DNA from: Syntrophales bacterium
Lineage (GTDB): Bacteria; Desulfobacterota; Syntrophia; Syntrophales; UBA4778
Length of the DNA stretch: 64,000 bases
Reading direction: 5' to 3'
Assembly: GCA_028712885.1 (NCBI GenBank)
Contig: JAQTPK010000008.1
Span: forward strand, 19,096 to 83,095
Shown: positions 1-10,374 of the stretch, piece after piece
Numbering within the stretch: the first letter of the stretch is position 1
Layout of the letters: each line of letters begins with the position of its first letter
Made by a program: the position numbers and the translations under genes
Notes under the pieces: model-generated
Databases searched by the model: none
The model's input: the letters and a program-made list of their open reading frames with translations, nothing else
Told to the model about the DNA's origin: nothing

Positions 1-63
1 AAGCCTTGTCTGGGAGCGGGAGACGTAGATTCCATTTAAACCAAATACAATGAGGGAGGAAAT

Positions 64-1398
64 ATGGACTGGAAAGATGAATATCAGAGAAAGCTGGTTT
101 CATTGGAGGAGATGGCCAAACAGATCAAATCAGGAGATACCATAGGAACCGCCATGGCCATCAGTATGTGTTCGCCGGACGTGTATAATGCCATTCTGGA
201 CCGCGCCGGTGAATTGAGGAATGTAACCATCCTGGATGCGGTGCCTGTCCGCCCCTGTAAACTCTACGATCCTAAATTTATGGCGACAATCGACGGCCAT
301 GTCAATTATCTGTCCGCCTTCTTCTCGCCGGCGGCACGCGCGCAGGGACAGCCCAATAACGCTGATTTCCTCATTGTAATGAGCGCCGATATCGGCGATA
401 AATTCGCCGCTCGATCGGACGTGTACGCGACAATGGTTACGCCTCCCAATAAGCAGGGCTATGTAAATCTTGGCCTGACCCATTTTTATACGCACGATAC
501 GATTCGAAGAGGGAGAAAATCGGGAAAGCTGCGCCTGGCCATCGGTGAGGTAAACGACCAGATGCCGACGGTGCTGGGCGACAACTGGATGCATGTATCC
601 GAATTCGACTTGTTTGTGGAAAATTCCACCAAAATTCCCGCAGTCACAAGAAAGCCGGCGGGAGAGATGGAGGCCAGGATCGCCAGATATGTCCTGGAAC
701 TGATCAATGACGGGGATACGATCCAGATGGGCATCGGCGGTATTCCCGAGGCGGTTATCGCGGGCCTTGAGGGAAAACATGATCTCGGAGTTCATACCGA
801 GATGTTTCCGGTCGGGCTGCAGGACCTGGTGCCGAAGGGGATCGTAACCAATGCAAGAAAGCCCTTCCACAGGGGTAAAACTATCGCCACGTTCTGCATG
901 GGCGATCAGGCGCTGTATGAATTCATCAACGAGAATCCCAATTGTGAGTTACATCCGGCCTCGTATACCAATAATCCCGCCTTTATCGCCCAGCATCCGA
1001 ACATCGTGGCGATCAACATGGCTCTGCTGATCGATTTCAGCGGCAACATCGCCTCCGAGGGGATGGGATACAGGATGATCAGCGGAACGGGCGGCCAGCT
1101 CGATTTCATGATCGGATCGTATTATTCCCCCGGGGGAAAGGGGATTACCCTGATTTCATCGGCTAGAAAATTGAAGGACGGCACGCTCGCTTCCTCGATC
1201 GTTCCGGAACTGCCTCCATTCACGCCCGTTACCGTTCCGAGGACTTTTACGCAGTATGTCGTGACGGAATACGGAATCGCCGACCTGAGATTCAAAACCG
1301 TGCGGGAGAGGGCCGAGGCCCTGATTAATATCGCGCATCCCGATTTGAGGGGAGAATTGCGCGACAGTCTGAAAAAGAAGCTTTACATTAAGAAGTGA
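64..1398 (+). CDS. acetyl-CoA hydrolase/transferase family (4-hydroxybutyrate CoA-transferase-like)
   Basis: 444 aa ORF; GGIPEAVIAGL, HTEMFPVGLQDLV, VVTEYGIADLR motifs of the family. Confidence 0.9.
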   Translation: MDWKDEYQRKLVSLEEMAKQIKSGDTIGTAMAISMCSPDVYNAILDRAGELRNVTILDAVPVRPCKLYDPKFMATIDGHVNYLSAFFSPAARAQGQPNNADFLIVMSADIGDKFAARSDVYATMVTPPNKQGYVNLGLTHFYTHDTIRRGRKSGKLRLAIGEVNDQMPTVLGDNWMHVSEFDLFVENSTKIPAVTRKPAGEMEARIARYVLELINDGDTIQMGIGGIPEAVIAGLEGKHDLGVHTEMFPVGLQDLVPKGIVTNARKPFHRGKTIATFCMGDQALYEFINENPNCELHPASYTNNPAFIAQHPNIVAINMALLIDFSGNIASEGMGYRMISGTGGQLDFMIGSYYSPGGKGITLISSARKLKDGTLASSIVPELPPFTPVTVPRTFTQYVVTEYGIADLRFKTVRERAEALINIAHPDLRGELRDSLKKKLYIKK

Positions 1399-1425
1399 GG
1401 AACGGATTGCTTCATCCGGATCACG

Positions 1426-1454
1426 AGGCCCGGTCAAATGACCGGGCCTTTTTC
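1426..1454 (+). terminator. Rho-independent terminator
   Basis: aggcccggtc-aaat-gaccgggcct followed by T-run, just after the CoA-transferase stop. Confidence 0.9.
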
Positions 1455-1635
1455 TGAAAATGATTTACAGTAAGAGCAAGGCATGATTTTTGTTGCGGTA
1501 TGACAGCTGATCGATTAAAGAGATCAGGGACGCCCGGGAGATCATTGCCGGCAGGGTTTCCGGCGTTCCTATCCCGTGGTCCGGTGCGTCTTCCGGCGAA
1601 AGAACAGACCGACCGGACCGGAAGACCATCGTGAC

Positions 1636-3747
1636 ATGAAATATACCGCAAACCCGCGGACGTCCGCCGGGATCAGAAAAAGGGACAAACTCCTCTCTTC
1701 CATTTTCAGGATATCGAGCCTTCTCACGCGCTCCATTTCCATTGACCGCATTCTGACGGACATTGTCGAAGAGACGGCCCGGGCCTTCGATTTCACCCGT
1801 GTTGCAATATTCCTCATCGACCGCAAAAAGAACCTGCTCGAATGCAAGTACATCCTTGGCTTCAGCCCCGTGGAAGGAGAACGCGCCCTCAGCCGCCCCT
1901 TTAATCTCCAAAAGCACTGCTGCATAGAGACATCCGTGGCCCTTTCCGGAAAGACCATTTATATCCGGGATCATGCAAGTGACCGGCGCATCACGCCCAT
2001 TGATCTGAAAATATCGAGGATCCACGGACGGGTATCCACGGTGGCCGTTCCGCTGCGCATCAAGCGCGACGTGATCGGACTTATCGAAGCCGACAGGAAC
2101 CGCGTAAAAATGCAACTCACCCGGAGAGACATAGAACTATTCTCGATTTTTGCGAACCAGGCGAGCATCGTTATTGAAAATGCCCGGCTCCAGGTTCAGA
2201 ACAAGAAAAAGATACGCGAGCTCCTTTTTCTTCAGAAAATCAGCAGGAAGACCGGTTCCACGCTCAATCTGCGCCGGCTCTTCCAGGTCGTGAGCGCGGG
2301 GGCGGTCAGCATCACAAACGCCACTGCCTGCATTCTCTACCTGCGGGACGAGGAAATCGGGACGCTGAGAGCCGTCTCCCGCCGCGGCTGTCACGGGCGG
2401 AAGCCGGAGATCCCGACGGGAGGACTTGCAGTCTGGGCGGCTCTCAGCGAAGCCCCGCTGCTTTCCGAGGACACCTCGACCGACCCGCGCTGCACCGCAA
2501 CAGTTCCCGGGGTCCGCTCGGAAGCGGCCGTTCCGCTGATCAGCGAAAAACGCGTTCTGGGCGTTCTCAATCTCTTCAGCATGGAGAGGGGCTCTTTCAC
2601 CGAAGACGACATCAAACTTCTGACGATTTTCGCCAATCATGCGGCAAGCCTGATCCGCAACGCACGGCTCTATGATCAGGTGATTGCGGAACGAAACTTG
2701 GGGGACAGCATTCTGGAGAGTTCCCCCAACGGGATTATAACCGTGGACCTCTCCCGCCGCATTACATCCGTGAACAGGAGAGCCGAGGAAATTTTTCAAT
2801 GGGACAGGCGCCGGGTGGTGGGATGCCGCATTTCGGATTTACTTTCGGGTGAGATCCCGGGGATCGTCGAGCAGGAACTCAGGAACAGGGGGGCGGATTC
2901 CCGCGAAATCAGGCATGAAAGGAAAGGGACCACGCTGATCCTGGGCGTGAGCGCCACACTGCTCAGGGAGCCCGGGGGGGCGAGTGGAGCCCTTATCATC
3001 TTTCAGGACCTCACCGAGAGCAAGCGCACCGAGGAGCTCATCCGGCGCGTGGACCGGCTCACCTCCCTCGGCCAGCTCTCGGCGGGCATCGCCCACGAGA
3101 TCCGGAATCCGCTGGCAAGCATCAACTTCAACGTGCAGATGCTGATGAAGAAATCCCCGCCGGCGGACGGGGATCGAAGCAGGGAAATACTGCGGGATAC
3201 TCTGCGGGGGGTCGACAGGATCAAAACCCTTGTCAAGGGAATGCTTGATTTCGCCAAACCCGCCGCTCCTCGCTTTAAGAGGGCTTTTCTCAGCAGCGCC
3301 CTCTCCGAAACAATTTCGCTCCTCGAAACGGAGTTGCGAAAGAAGCGCATCCGGCTGGAGATGAAGCTCGCAGATCCCGAGCCCGAAGTGGTTTTTGATC
3401 CGTACCAGATTCAGCAGGTCTTTATGAACCTGATCCTGAATGCGATGGAAGCCATGCCGGACGGCGGAAAAATCATGATCAGGAGCGTACTCGAAGGAGA
3501 GTGCCTCTCGGTGCGCATTGCGGATACAGGCGCGGGAATAGCCGCCCCAGACCTCGCGAAGATTTTTGATCCATTTTTCACTACCAAGCCGGAGGGAACC
3601 GGTCTCGGCCTCTCGATCGTCCACAAAATACTGGAACAGCACCATGCCCGGATCGAGATCGAAAGCAGGGTGGGCGGGGGCACCACTTTTCTCATCCGGT
3701 TTGCCGTAAACGGCAGGGAGGGAACATGTTCCGCCATAAGATACTGA
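1636..3747 (+). CDS. GAF/PAS-domain sensor histidine kinase
   Basis: GAF-like repeats, PAS region, H-box GIAHEIRNPLASI, HATPase N/G boxes (NLILNAMEAMP, GTGLGLSIV); ORF opens at 1576, start at 1636 preferred. Confidence 0.9.
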   Translation: MKYTANPRTSAGIRKRDKLLSSIFRISSLLTRSISIDRILTDIVEETARAFDFTRVAIFLIDRKKNLLECKYILGFSPVEGERALSRPFNLQKHCCIETSVALSGKTIYIRDHASDRRITPIDLKISRIHGRVSTVAVPLRIKRDVIGLIEADRNRVKMQLTRRDIELFSIFANQASIVIENARLQVQNKKKIRELLFLQKISRKTGSTLNLRRLFQVVSAGAVSITNATACILYLRDEEIGTLRAVSRRGCHGRKPEIPTGGLAVWAALSEAPLLSEDTSTDPRCTATVPGVRSEAAVPLISEKRVLGVLNLFSMERGSFTEDDIKLLTIFANHAASLIRNARLYDQVIAERNLGDSILESSPNGIITVDLSRRITSVNRRAEEIFQWDRRRVVGCRISDLLSGEIPGIVEQELRNRGADSREIRHERKGTTLILGVSATLLREPGGASGALIIFQDLTESKRTEELIRRVDRLTSLGQLSAGIAHEIRNPLASINFNVQMLMKKSPPADGDRSREILRDTLRGVDRIKTLVKGMLDFAKPAAPRFKRAFLSSALSETISLLETELRKKRIRLEMKLADPEPEVVFDPYQIQQVFMNLILNAMEAMPDGGKIMIRSVLEGECLSVRIADTGAGIAAPDLAKIFDPFFTTKPEGTGLGLSIVHKILEQHHARIEIESRVGGGTTFLIRFAVNGREGTCSAIRY

Positions 3748-5105
3748 TAGTTGACGACGACCGGCTCCTGCAGAACTCGCTGCGCAATATCCTGACCGAG
3801 AATTACGAGGTCACGATCGCCGGCAGCGGCGAGGAGGCGGCCGGGATTATGGCCCGGAGCCGGGTTGATCTTGTGCTCCTGGATATAAGGCTCCCGGGAA
3901 TGGACGGCATGGAGACGCTGGAGACGCTGCGGGGAATAAGCCGGGAAACCGTGGTCATCATGATGACCGCTTACGAGGACATAAAAAGCGTTGTGACGTC
4001 CATGAAGAGAGGCGCCTTTGACTACTTGGTTAAGCCGCTCGATATCGATGAGCTGGAGGTGATCATTGAAAAGGCCCTGGAAACGCTCCGGTTGAGAAAG
4101 GAACTGGAGGAACTGCGGGGGCAGTACCTGCGCGAGTTCGACTTTGACAACATTATCGGGGAGAGCGCTGGGATCCGAAATGCCCTTATGCTCGCCGCCA
4201 AGATCGCGCAGAGTCCCGATACGACTGTTCTCATCGAAGGCGAGACCGGGACCGGCAAGGAGGTTATCGCCAAAGCCATTCATTACCGAAGCGCCCGTTT
4301 CGGGATGCCCCTCGTGGAGATCAACTGCGGCGCTATCAGCCGCGATCTCGTGGAAAGCGAGCTCTTCGGATACGATGCGGGAACTTTTACCGGGGCGCTT
4401 CACGCCGGCAAAAAGGGGAAATTCGAAACCGCGGCGGGAGGCACACTGCTTCTGGACGAGGTTGGAGAACTGCTGCCGTCATCCCAGGTGAAACTCCTGC
4501 GCTTTCTTGAAGAGAAGGCCTTTTACCCTGTGGGCGGTGCGGAAAAGAAGCAGGTGGACGTGCGGGTGATTGCCGCGACCAATAAATCGCTCGAAGAGGC
4601 GATGCAGGCGGGAACATTCCGCAGTGATCTCTACTACAGGCTAAACGTGGCGAGGATCTGGCTTCCGCCCCTTCGGGAGAGGCGGGAGGATATTATTCCC
4701 CTGGCGCTCCATTTTTTGGACTGTTTCAACAAGAAATTCGGAAAAAATTTCGAGGGAATTTCTTCCGAAGCAGGAGAGAAATTCCTGCAATACCATTGGC
4801 CGGGCAATGTCCGTGAATTGAGGAATATCCTGGAAAGAATCGTCCTGACTGAAAAAGGGCCTTCCCTGGAAAGAGGTCATCTGTCGCAGGCCGGATTCCC
4901 CCTCGAAAAAACCGGCAAGCCCTGCAATCTCAACTTTTCCCTCCCGCTGTCCCGCGGTCTCGAAGAACTCAACCGGGAACTGATCTGCAAAGCCCTGGTG
5001 GAAGCGGGAGGAAACCGCAGCCGGGCCGCAAAGCTCCTGGGAATCTCCCGCCCCACCCTGGTCTACCGCATCGAGAAATACGGCATAAATACGGATCGGT
5101 CCTGA
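3726..5105 (+). CDS. sigma-54-dependent NtrC-family response regulator
   Basis: Receiver (DLVLLDIRLPGMDG), AAA+ Walker A GETGTGKE, variant GTFTGA loop, Fis-type C-terminal HTH; overlaps the kinase. Confidence 0.95.
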   Translation: MFRHKILIVDDDRLLQNSLRNILTENYEVTIAGSGEEAAGIMARSRVDLVLLDIRLPGMDGMETLETLRGISRETVVIMMTAYEDIKSVVTSMKRGAFDYLVKPLDIDELEVIIEKALETLRLRKELEELRGQYLREFDFDNIIGESAGIRNALMLAAKIAQSPDTTVLIEGETGTGKEVIAKAIHYRSARFGMPLVEINCGAISRDLVESELFGYDAGTFTGALHAGKKGKFETAAGGTLLLDEVGELLPSSQVKLLRFLEEKAFYPVGGAEKKQVDVRVIAATNKSLEEAMQAGTFRSDLYYRLNVARIWLPPLRERREDIIPLALHFLDCFNKKFGKNFEGISSEAGEKFLQYHWPGNVRELRNILERIVLTEKGPSLERGHLSQAGFPLEKTGKPCNLNFSLPLSRGLEELNRELICKALVEAGGNRSRAAKLLGISRPTLVYRIEKYGINTDRS

Positions 5106-5140
5106 AACGGGTGCGGCATTGCCGGCCGGCTTTCCTTCTT

Positions 5141-5251
5141 CCGGTTTCCGGATTTCAGTTTCTGGTTGTAAAAATTGCAATTGCGGAATAAAAGCATTGA
5201 AATCGGATTTTGAAAAAGGGCTGCCTGGAATTGAAACCAGAAACCGGAAAC
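5141..5251. repeat. quasi-repeat hairpin, GAAACCG word family
   Basis: ccggtttccggatttcagtttctggtt ... aaccagaaaccggaaac. Confidence 0.7.
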
Positions 5252-6580
5252 CTGACGGATGAGCCTGTTATCCGCGTCGGCCTTCTCGAACTGAAAAGAG
5301 AGATCAAGGGAAGGCTTGACGGATTTTTCGAAGTCGCTTCCGATGCGGCCGCCGGGCTCGTATTTCCCGGCGAGTTTCGCGCGCGGAATGCGGCCGGGGA
5401 TATCGTCCTGGCGGGGGATTTCGGTGAAATGCGTACCGCGCGGGAATGCGTTCTTGCCCCCCGCCCGGGGTCTCTTTTCACGCTGTTCGGCATAACGATC
5501 GGGTCCGGCTTCCACTGGGAGAGGGACGAAGGGCAGACCTTTCGCGGCCGCCTGCTGCTTTCAGCGGACGAGCATGGGACGATTTCCGCCATCAACGAAG
5601 TTCCTCTGGAAGCCTACCTGGAAAGCGTCGTGTCCTCGGAGATGAGCGCCGACGCCCCGATGGAGTTCATCAAGGCGCACGCGATTATTTCGCGGAGCTG
5701 GCTCGCCGCCATGCTGGAAAGGCGCGACCGGCCTCTGCAGCAGCCGCCCGGATTCGTATCGGAACAGGAGATTGTGCGCTGGTACGGCCGGGAGGAGCAC
5801 GACCGCTTCGACGTGTGCGCGGACGACCACTGCCAGCGCTATCACGGAATCGCCGGGCGGGTGAACGAACGGGCCCGCACCGCGGTGGAGGCGACGCGGG
5901 GCCTTTTTCTTGTCTACAACGGCGGCATCTGCGACGCACGTTTCTATAAGGCCTGCGGCGGGCGTACCGAGTGTTTCCAGAACGCATGGGAAGACGCGCC
6001 CGTACCTTACCTGGTCTCGATTTCGGATGCGGAAACGGAGCATCCGGCGATAGATGAGGAGAAGCTCGCCGAAGAGTGGGTCCTGGCGAGGCCGCATGCC
6101 TTCTGCAATACGTCGGATGAGTCGCTGCTGAAAAGCATTCTCCCGTCATTCGACCGTGAGACAGGCGATTTTTTCAGGTGGCGGGTTGAATACGGGCGGG
6201 AGGAATTGGAGCATATCGTCCGCACCAAATCGGGGATGGATTTCGGGACGCTCCTGGATATGGTTCCGCTGACGAGAGGTCCGTCCGGCCGGATAACGCG
6301 TCTGCGGATCGAGGGGACGAGGGCGGCCGTTACGATCGGCAAGGAGCTGGAGATCCGCAGGTGGCTTTCTCCCAGCCATCTCTACAGCAGCGCCTTCATC
6401 ATAAGGATGACCAGGAACGAGCGGGGCATTCCCGACCGCTTCGTCCTGTACGGGGCGGGATGGGGGCACGGCGTCGGCCTGTGCCAGATCGGGGCGGCGG
6501 TAATGGCCTCAACAGGTTTCAGTGTGGAAAGGATACTGAAGCATTATTACAGGGGAGCGGAACTGAAAAAGCTTTACTAG
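5210..6580 (+). CDS. SpoIID/LytB domain protein
   Basis: VPLEAYLESVVSSEM, A...ISRSWLAA, DARFYKACGGRTE, GAGWGHGVGLCQIGA motifs; true start may lie downstream because the first ~15 aa are encoded by quasi-repeat DNA. Confidence 0.88.
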   Translation: MKKGCLELKPETGNLTDEPVIRVGLLELKREIKGRLDGFFEVASDAAAGLVFPGEFRARNAAGDIVLAGDFGEMRTARECVLAPRPGSLFTLFGITIGSGFHWERDEGQTFRGRLLLSADEHGTISAINEVPLEAYLESVVSSEMSADAPMEFIKAHAIISRSWLAAMLERRDRPLQQPPGFVSEQEIVRWYGREEHDRFDVCADDHCQRYHGIAGRVNERARTAVEATRGLFLVYNGGICDARFYKACGGRTECFQNAWEDAPVPYLVSISDAETEHPAIDEEKLAEEWVLARPHAFCNTSDESLLKSILPSFDRETGDFFRWRVEYGREELEHIVRTKSGMDFGTLLDMVPLTRGPSGRITRLRIEGTRAAVTIGKELEIRRWLSPSHLYSSAFIIRMTRNERGIPDRFVLYGAGWGHGVGLCQIGAAVMASTGFSVERILKHYYRGAELKKLY

Positions 6581-6924
6581 TTTACGGTTTCTGGTTCCAG
6601 TTTGCAGTTCCAGGTTTAAAAATGATGAGTGGTTTACTTTCTGCTCCGGACTTTGTTCGTCATTCCGGCGGAACTTGTCCCCGAAGTTTTTAATCGGAGA
6701 GCCGGAATCCAGTGTATGAGAAATATATTGACCTGGATGCCGGATCGCGTCCGGCATGACGTGGGAGTATAAGCGGTCGGTCAGTTGTTTTTTGTTTATA
6801 AATGGAAATCAAAACGCCGGAAGTAAAAGATTGGCCAAGGACGCATTAATAACTCCCGAAAAAGAACCGGAACTCGAAGCTGGAATGCTTAAACCAGAAA
6901 CCGGAAACCAGAAACCGGAAACTG
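6578..6924. repeat. paired quasi-repeat arms, GAAACCG word family
   Basis: tagtttacggtttctggttccagtttgcagttccaggttt ... aaaccagaaaccggaaaccagaaaccggaaactg. Confidence 0.75.
6658..6761. repeat. MITE-like imperfect palindrome
   Basis: cgtcattccggc...ccggaatccag...ctggatgccgg...ggcatgacg. Confidence 0.7.
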
Positions 6925-8192
6925 TTCGCCGTTCTCCCTGGCTCTGGGTCCCGTCGCTGTATTTCGCCGAAGGCATCCCTTACGTTATCGTGATGATGGT
7001 CTCGGTCGTCATGTACAAGAGACTCGGGATCTCCAATACCGATATCGCCCTGTACACGAGCTGGCTTTACCTCCCGTGGGTCATCAAGCCGCTCTGGAGC
7101 CCCTTCGTCGAGATGATCCGGACGAAGCGGTTCTGGATAGTGGCCATGCAGGTCCTGATCGGGGCCTCGCTGGCGCTGATGGCGCTGGCCGTTCCCGGCC
7201 CCGGTTTTTTCCGCTGGACCCTTGCGGTATTCTGGCTTCTAGCCTTCAGCTCCGCCACCCACGACGTTGCCGCCGACGGCTTTTACATGCTGGGACTTCC
7301 CCAGTATCAGCAGGCCGCGTTCATCGGAGTCCGGACGATCTTTTACCGGGTCGCCATGATCGCCGCGCAGGGGGGGCTTGTTGTCCTGGCGGGACAGCTT
7401 GAGCCATCCCTCGGCATCCCGCAGGCCTGGGCGGTTATCCTGTGGCTGACCGCCGTCGTCTTTGCGGCTGCGTCCCTGTATCACTTTTTCATCCTGCCTT
7501 ATCCGCCCGCCGACAGGCCGGCCGGGCAGGGCGGAAGGGAAAACCTTGCGGCCGGTTACTTCCGCAGCATCTCGGCTTTTTTCCGGAGGAAAGATATCCT
7601 CGCGGTGCTGGCCTTCCTCCTTTTATACAGGTTCGCCGAGGCCCAGCTCGTCAAGATGGTTGCCCCGTTTCTCCTCGATCCCGCCGGAAAGGGAGGCCTC
7701 GGGCTAACGACCGGCGAGGTGGGATTGATTTATGGAACGGTCGGCCTGATAGCGATGATGGCGGGCGGGCTGATCGGGGGTTACGTGATCTCCCGCAAGG
7801 GCCTCAAATTCTGGGTCTGGATCATGGTTTTCGTCATGCACCTCCCGGACCTGGTTTTCGTCTATCTCTCCTTCGCCCTTCCTCAAGACATGAAACTTAT
7901 CGCCTCGCTGGTGGCGGTGGAGCAGTTCGGGTACGGGTTCGGGTTCAGCGCCTATGCCGTTTTCATGCTCATGGTTGCCGAAGGGGAATACAAGACGGTG
8001 CATTACGCGCTGGCTACCGGCTTCATGGCGCTCGGGATGATGATCCCCGGAATGTTCAGCGGCTGGATCCAGGAACAGGTCGGCTACCGGAATCTCTTTC
8101 TCTGGATAATGCTGTCGACGATACCCGGATTCATCGTGCCCGCCCTGGTCAGGATAGACCCGGAATACGGCCGAAAGGGGAGGCGCGATTGA
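6893..8192 (+). CDS. AmpG-like MFS transporter (putative muropeptide permease)
   Basis: Multi-TM MFS; SLYFAEGIPYVIVMM, KPLWSPFVE, ATHDVAADGFY resemble AmpG/SLC33; ORF opens at 6756 but its N-terminus is repeat-encoded (KPETGNQKPET); start approximate. Confidence 0.8.
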
Positions 8193-8908
8193 AAGAGAGG
8201 ATCGGAACCGCATTCATCCTCGGCGCCGGTCTCGGCACGCGGCTTCGCCCGCTCACGGAGAACTGCCCCAAACCGCTCCTTCCGGTCGGGGGAAGGCCTC
8301 TCATAACGTATTCCATGGACCACCTGATCGGGGCGGGGGTCAATCGGTTTATCGTGAACACGCACCACTGCCCGGAACGGTACGCGGATGCATTCCCGGA
8401 TGGCGCCTGGCGCGGCGTGCCGGTCACCTTCCGTTTCGAGCCCGTTCTTCTTGAGACGGCCGGCGGGATAAAAAACATCGAAGACCTCGTCGCGGGCGAC
8501 GAGAGATTTTTCGTCTATAACGGGGACGTCCTGACCGATCTTCCCCTGGAGGACCTGATCGACGCCCATTTCCGGAGAAAACCCGAGGCAACGTTGGCCC
8601 TGAGAAGCGAAGGCCCGGTCCGCAATGTTGACCTGGACGAGGACGGAAATATCTGCGATATGCGGGGTCTCCTCGGGCGCCCGGGGGTGAGGAAGGTGCT
8701 TTTCAGCGGCGTGTACATTGTCGAGCGCTCTATCCTCCGCAGGCTGGAGGCCGGGCGGATAGAATCGATAGTGCCTGTTTTTGTGCGGATGATCCGGGTA
8801 AAACCCGGCTCGATCGCAGGCGTGGTCATAGATCGGGGCCGGTGGCGGGATGTCGGATCGGTCAGCGAATACGAAGAGATTTCGGCAAGCCACGACTTAT
8901 TGCAATAA
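8189..8908 (+). CDS. nucleotidyltransferase, MurU-like (sugar-1-phosphate nucleotidylyltransferase)
   Basis: AFILGAGLGTRLRPLTENCPKPLLPVGGRPLI signature; TTG start overlaps the MFS stop; ORF frame extends upstream to 7442. Confidence 0.85.
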   Translation: MKERIGTAFILGAGLGTRLRPLTENCPKPLLPVGGRPLITYSMDHLIGAGVNRFIVNTHHCPERYADAFPDGAWRGVPVTFRFEPVLLETAGGIKNIEDLVAGDERFFVYNGDVLTDLPLEDLIDAHFRRKPEATLALRSEGPVRNVDLDEDGNICDMRGLLGRPGVRKVLFSGVYIVERSILRRLEAGRIESIVPVFVRMIRVKPGSIAGVVIDRGRWRDVGSVSEYEEISASHDLLQ

Positions 8909-9996
8909 CTAATTCAATCGAGGCATTGAACGAATTGTTTAAAGGTGAACTTGAGGCATACGCCAGGGAGGCCATGGGAATAGGCAAGAAGGGCGCGATG
9001 CATGCCGAACCTATTCTCCGGGGCGGATCGGACCGGGAATTCTTCCGGGTAAGTTCGGGCGGGTATACCGTTATCCTGATGCAGTACGGGACTGTGCGCC
9101 CGGAGAACGCTCTCTATGCCGGTATCGCGAAATTCCTTTCCCGGATCGGAATTGCCGTTCCCCGCATCTTCAGGCACGATCCCGAGCGGCGCATTGTTGT
9201 CATGGAGGACCTCGGAGACCGGGACCTTTATGCTTTGAGAAATGATGACCCGGAACTGCGCGGCCGGTATTATCGGATTGCCCTGCGCGAGATTTCCAGG
9301 CTTCATTCCTTTCCTCTCGAAGATTTCCCCGAAGCGAAAATCCCCCTGATGGAAGGGTTCGGTCCTGCTCTCTACCGCTGGGAAAGGGATTATTTCCGCG
9401 AAAGATTCGTCCGGGACGTCTGCGGAATTTCTCTTTCGCCCGGCGACGGAGACATCCTGGAGAAGGAACTGGACGGTCTGGCGGAGCGCCTCTCGCGTTC
9501 GGCGCCTTGCCTGGTTCATCGCGATTTCCAGTCCCAGAATATCATGCTCGTCAGGAACGGGGTCTCACTGATCGATTTCCAGGGAATGAGGCGGGGGACG
9601 GCCTGCTACGACCTCGGATCGCTGCTTTACGATCCCTATGTCTCCCTGGCAAACGAGGATAAAATAGCCCTCCTGGGATTCTATTGCGATACGGTCCGCC
9701 CCCCTGAAGGCAGCGACGAATTCCGGAGCCTGTTCTTTAAAGCATCCGCGCAGCGGCTGATGCAGGCGCTGGGGGCCTTCGGATACCTCGGGCTGGCGAT
9801 GGGGAAGAAGCAATTCCTCCGCCATATTCCAGGCGGTCTTGCCGGCCTCATCGACGCCTCCGGCCGGGCGGGCCTGCTTCGGCTTCAGGCTGTCGCTCTG
9901 AGATGCCGGGAAGGGATGGATGCTGAGAGGCTGAGAAAAGACGAAGATGAGAAGTTGCGAAGATGCGGGGATAGGGGGCTGAAAGATAGAAGCTGA
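8842..9996 (+). CDS. phosphotransferase (APH/choline kinase fold), AmgK-like sugar kinase
   Basis: CLVHRDFQSQNIML catalytic loop, SLIDFQGMRRG, YDLGSLLYDPY; true start probably 8929-8974; C-terminal tail repeat-encoded. Confidence 0.82.
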   Translation: MAGCRIGQRIRRDFGKPRLIAITNSIEALNELFKGELEAYAREAMGIGKKGAMHAEPILRGGSDREFFRVSSGGYTVILMQYGTVRPENALYAGIAKFLSRIGIAVPRIFRHDPERRIVVMEDLGDRDLYALRNDDPELRGRYYRIALREISRLHSFPLEDFPEAKIPLMEGFGPALYRWERDYFRERFVRDVCGISLSPGDGDILEKELDGLAERLSRSAPCLVHRDFQSQNIMLVRNGVSLIDFQGMRRGTACYDLGSLLYDPYVSLANEDKIALLGFYCDTVRPPEGSDEFRSLFFKASAQRLMQALGAFGYLGLAMGKKQFLRHIPGGLAGLIDASGRAGLLRLQAVALRCREGMDAERLRKDEDEKLRRCGDRGLKDRS

Positions 9997-10072
9997 GAAG
10001 CTGAGTAAAGACGAAGATGAGAAGTTGCGAGGATAGGGGACTGAAAGATAGAAGCTGGGGGGGTGAGAGGCT
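9915..10072 (+). repeat. quasi-repeat tract with ~55-nt imperfect tandem duplication, GCTGAGAAG family
   Basis: ctgagaaaagacgaagatgagaagttgcga...ggata...ggctgaaagatagaa repeated as ctgagtaaagacgaagatgagaagttgcga-ggataggggactgaaagatagaa. Confidence 0.85.
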
Positions 10073-10079
10073 TCTTATT

Positions 10080-10200
10080 TGTCATATCGAGCCCTTCGGC
10101 ATCCTACGAGGACTCAGGTAAACTCCGCGAGATATCTTTCAATCTCGACAGGTTTTTTCTTAAAGCAGGATTTCTCGTCGCTGCGCTCCTCGAAATGACA
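10080..10200. repeat. MITE-like imperfect palindrome
   Basis: tgtcatatcgag ... ctcgaaatgaca ends. Confidence 0.7.
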
Positions 10201-10374
10201 TTTTAAGAAGAACTCGAAATGACATTAAGGGCGGGCCATACAATATTTTTCACGTGGAGCAAATCCTTTGCATCTTTGCGTGAGAATAAATAAGAAATGC
10301 TGAAGGTTGATTTTCATATTATAAAAATATAACTACTTAGGGCGTTTTTAACCCAGAAACCAGAAACCGTTTTT

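Noticed and set aside
5141-5209. KPETGN peptide N-termini (SpoIID and MFS ORFs) as real conserved protein motif
   Set aside because: KPETGN/KPETGNQKPET is the translation of the AAACCAGAAACCGG quasi-repeat; genuine starts are probably downstream.
9915-10072. Possible CRISPR-like tandem repeats
   Set aside because: Only two imperfect ~55-nt copies with no constant repeat/variable spacer pattern and no cas genes.
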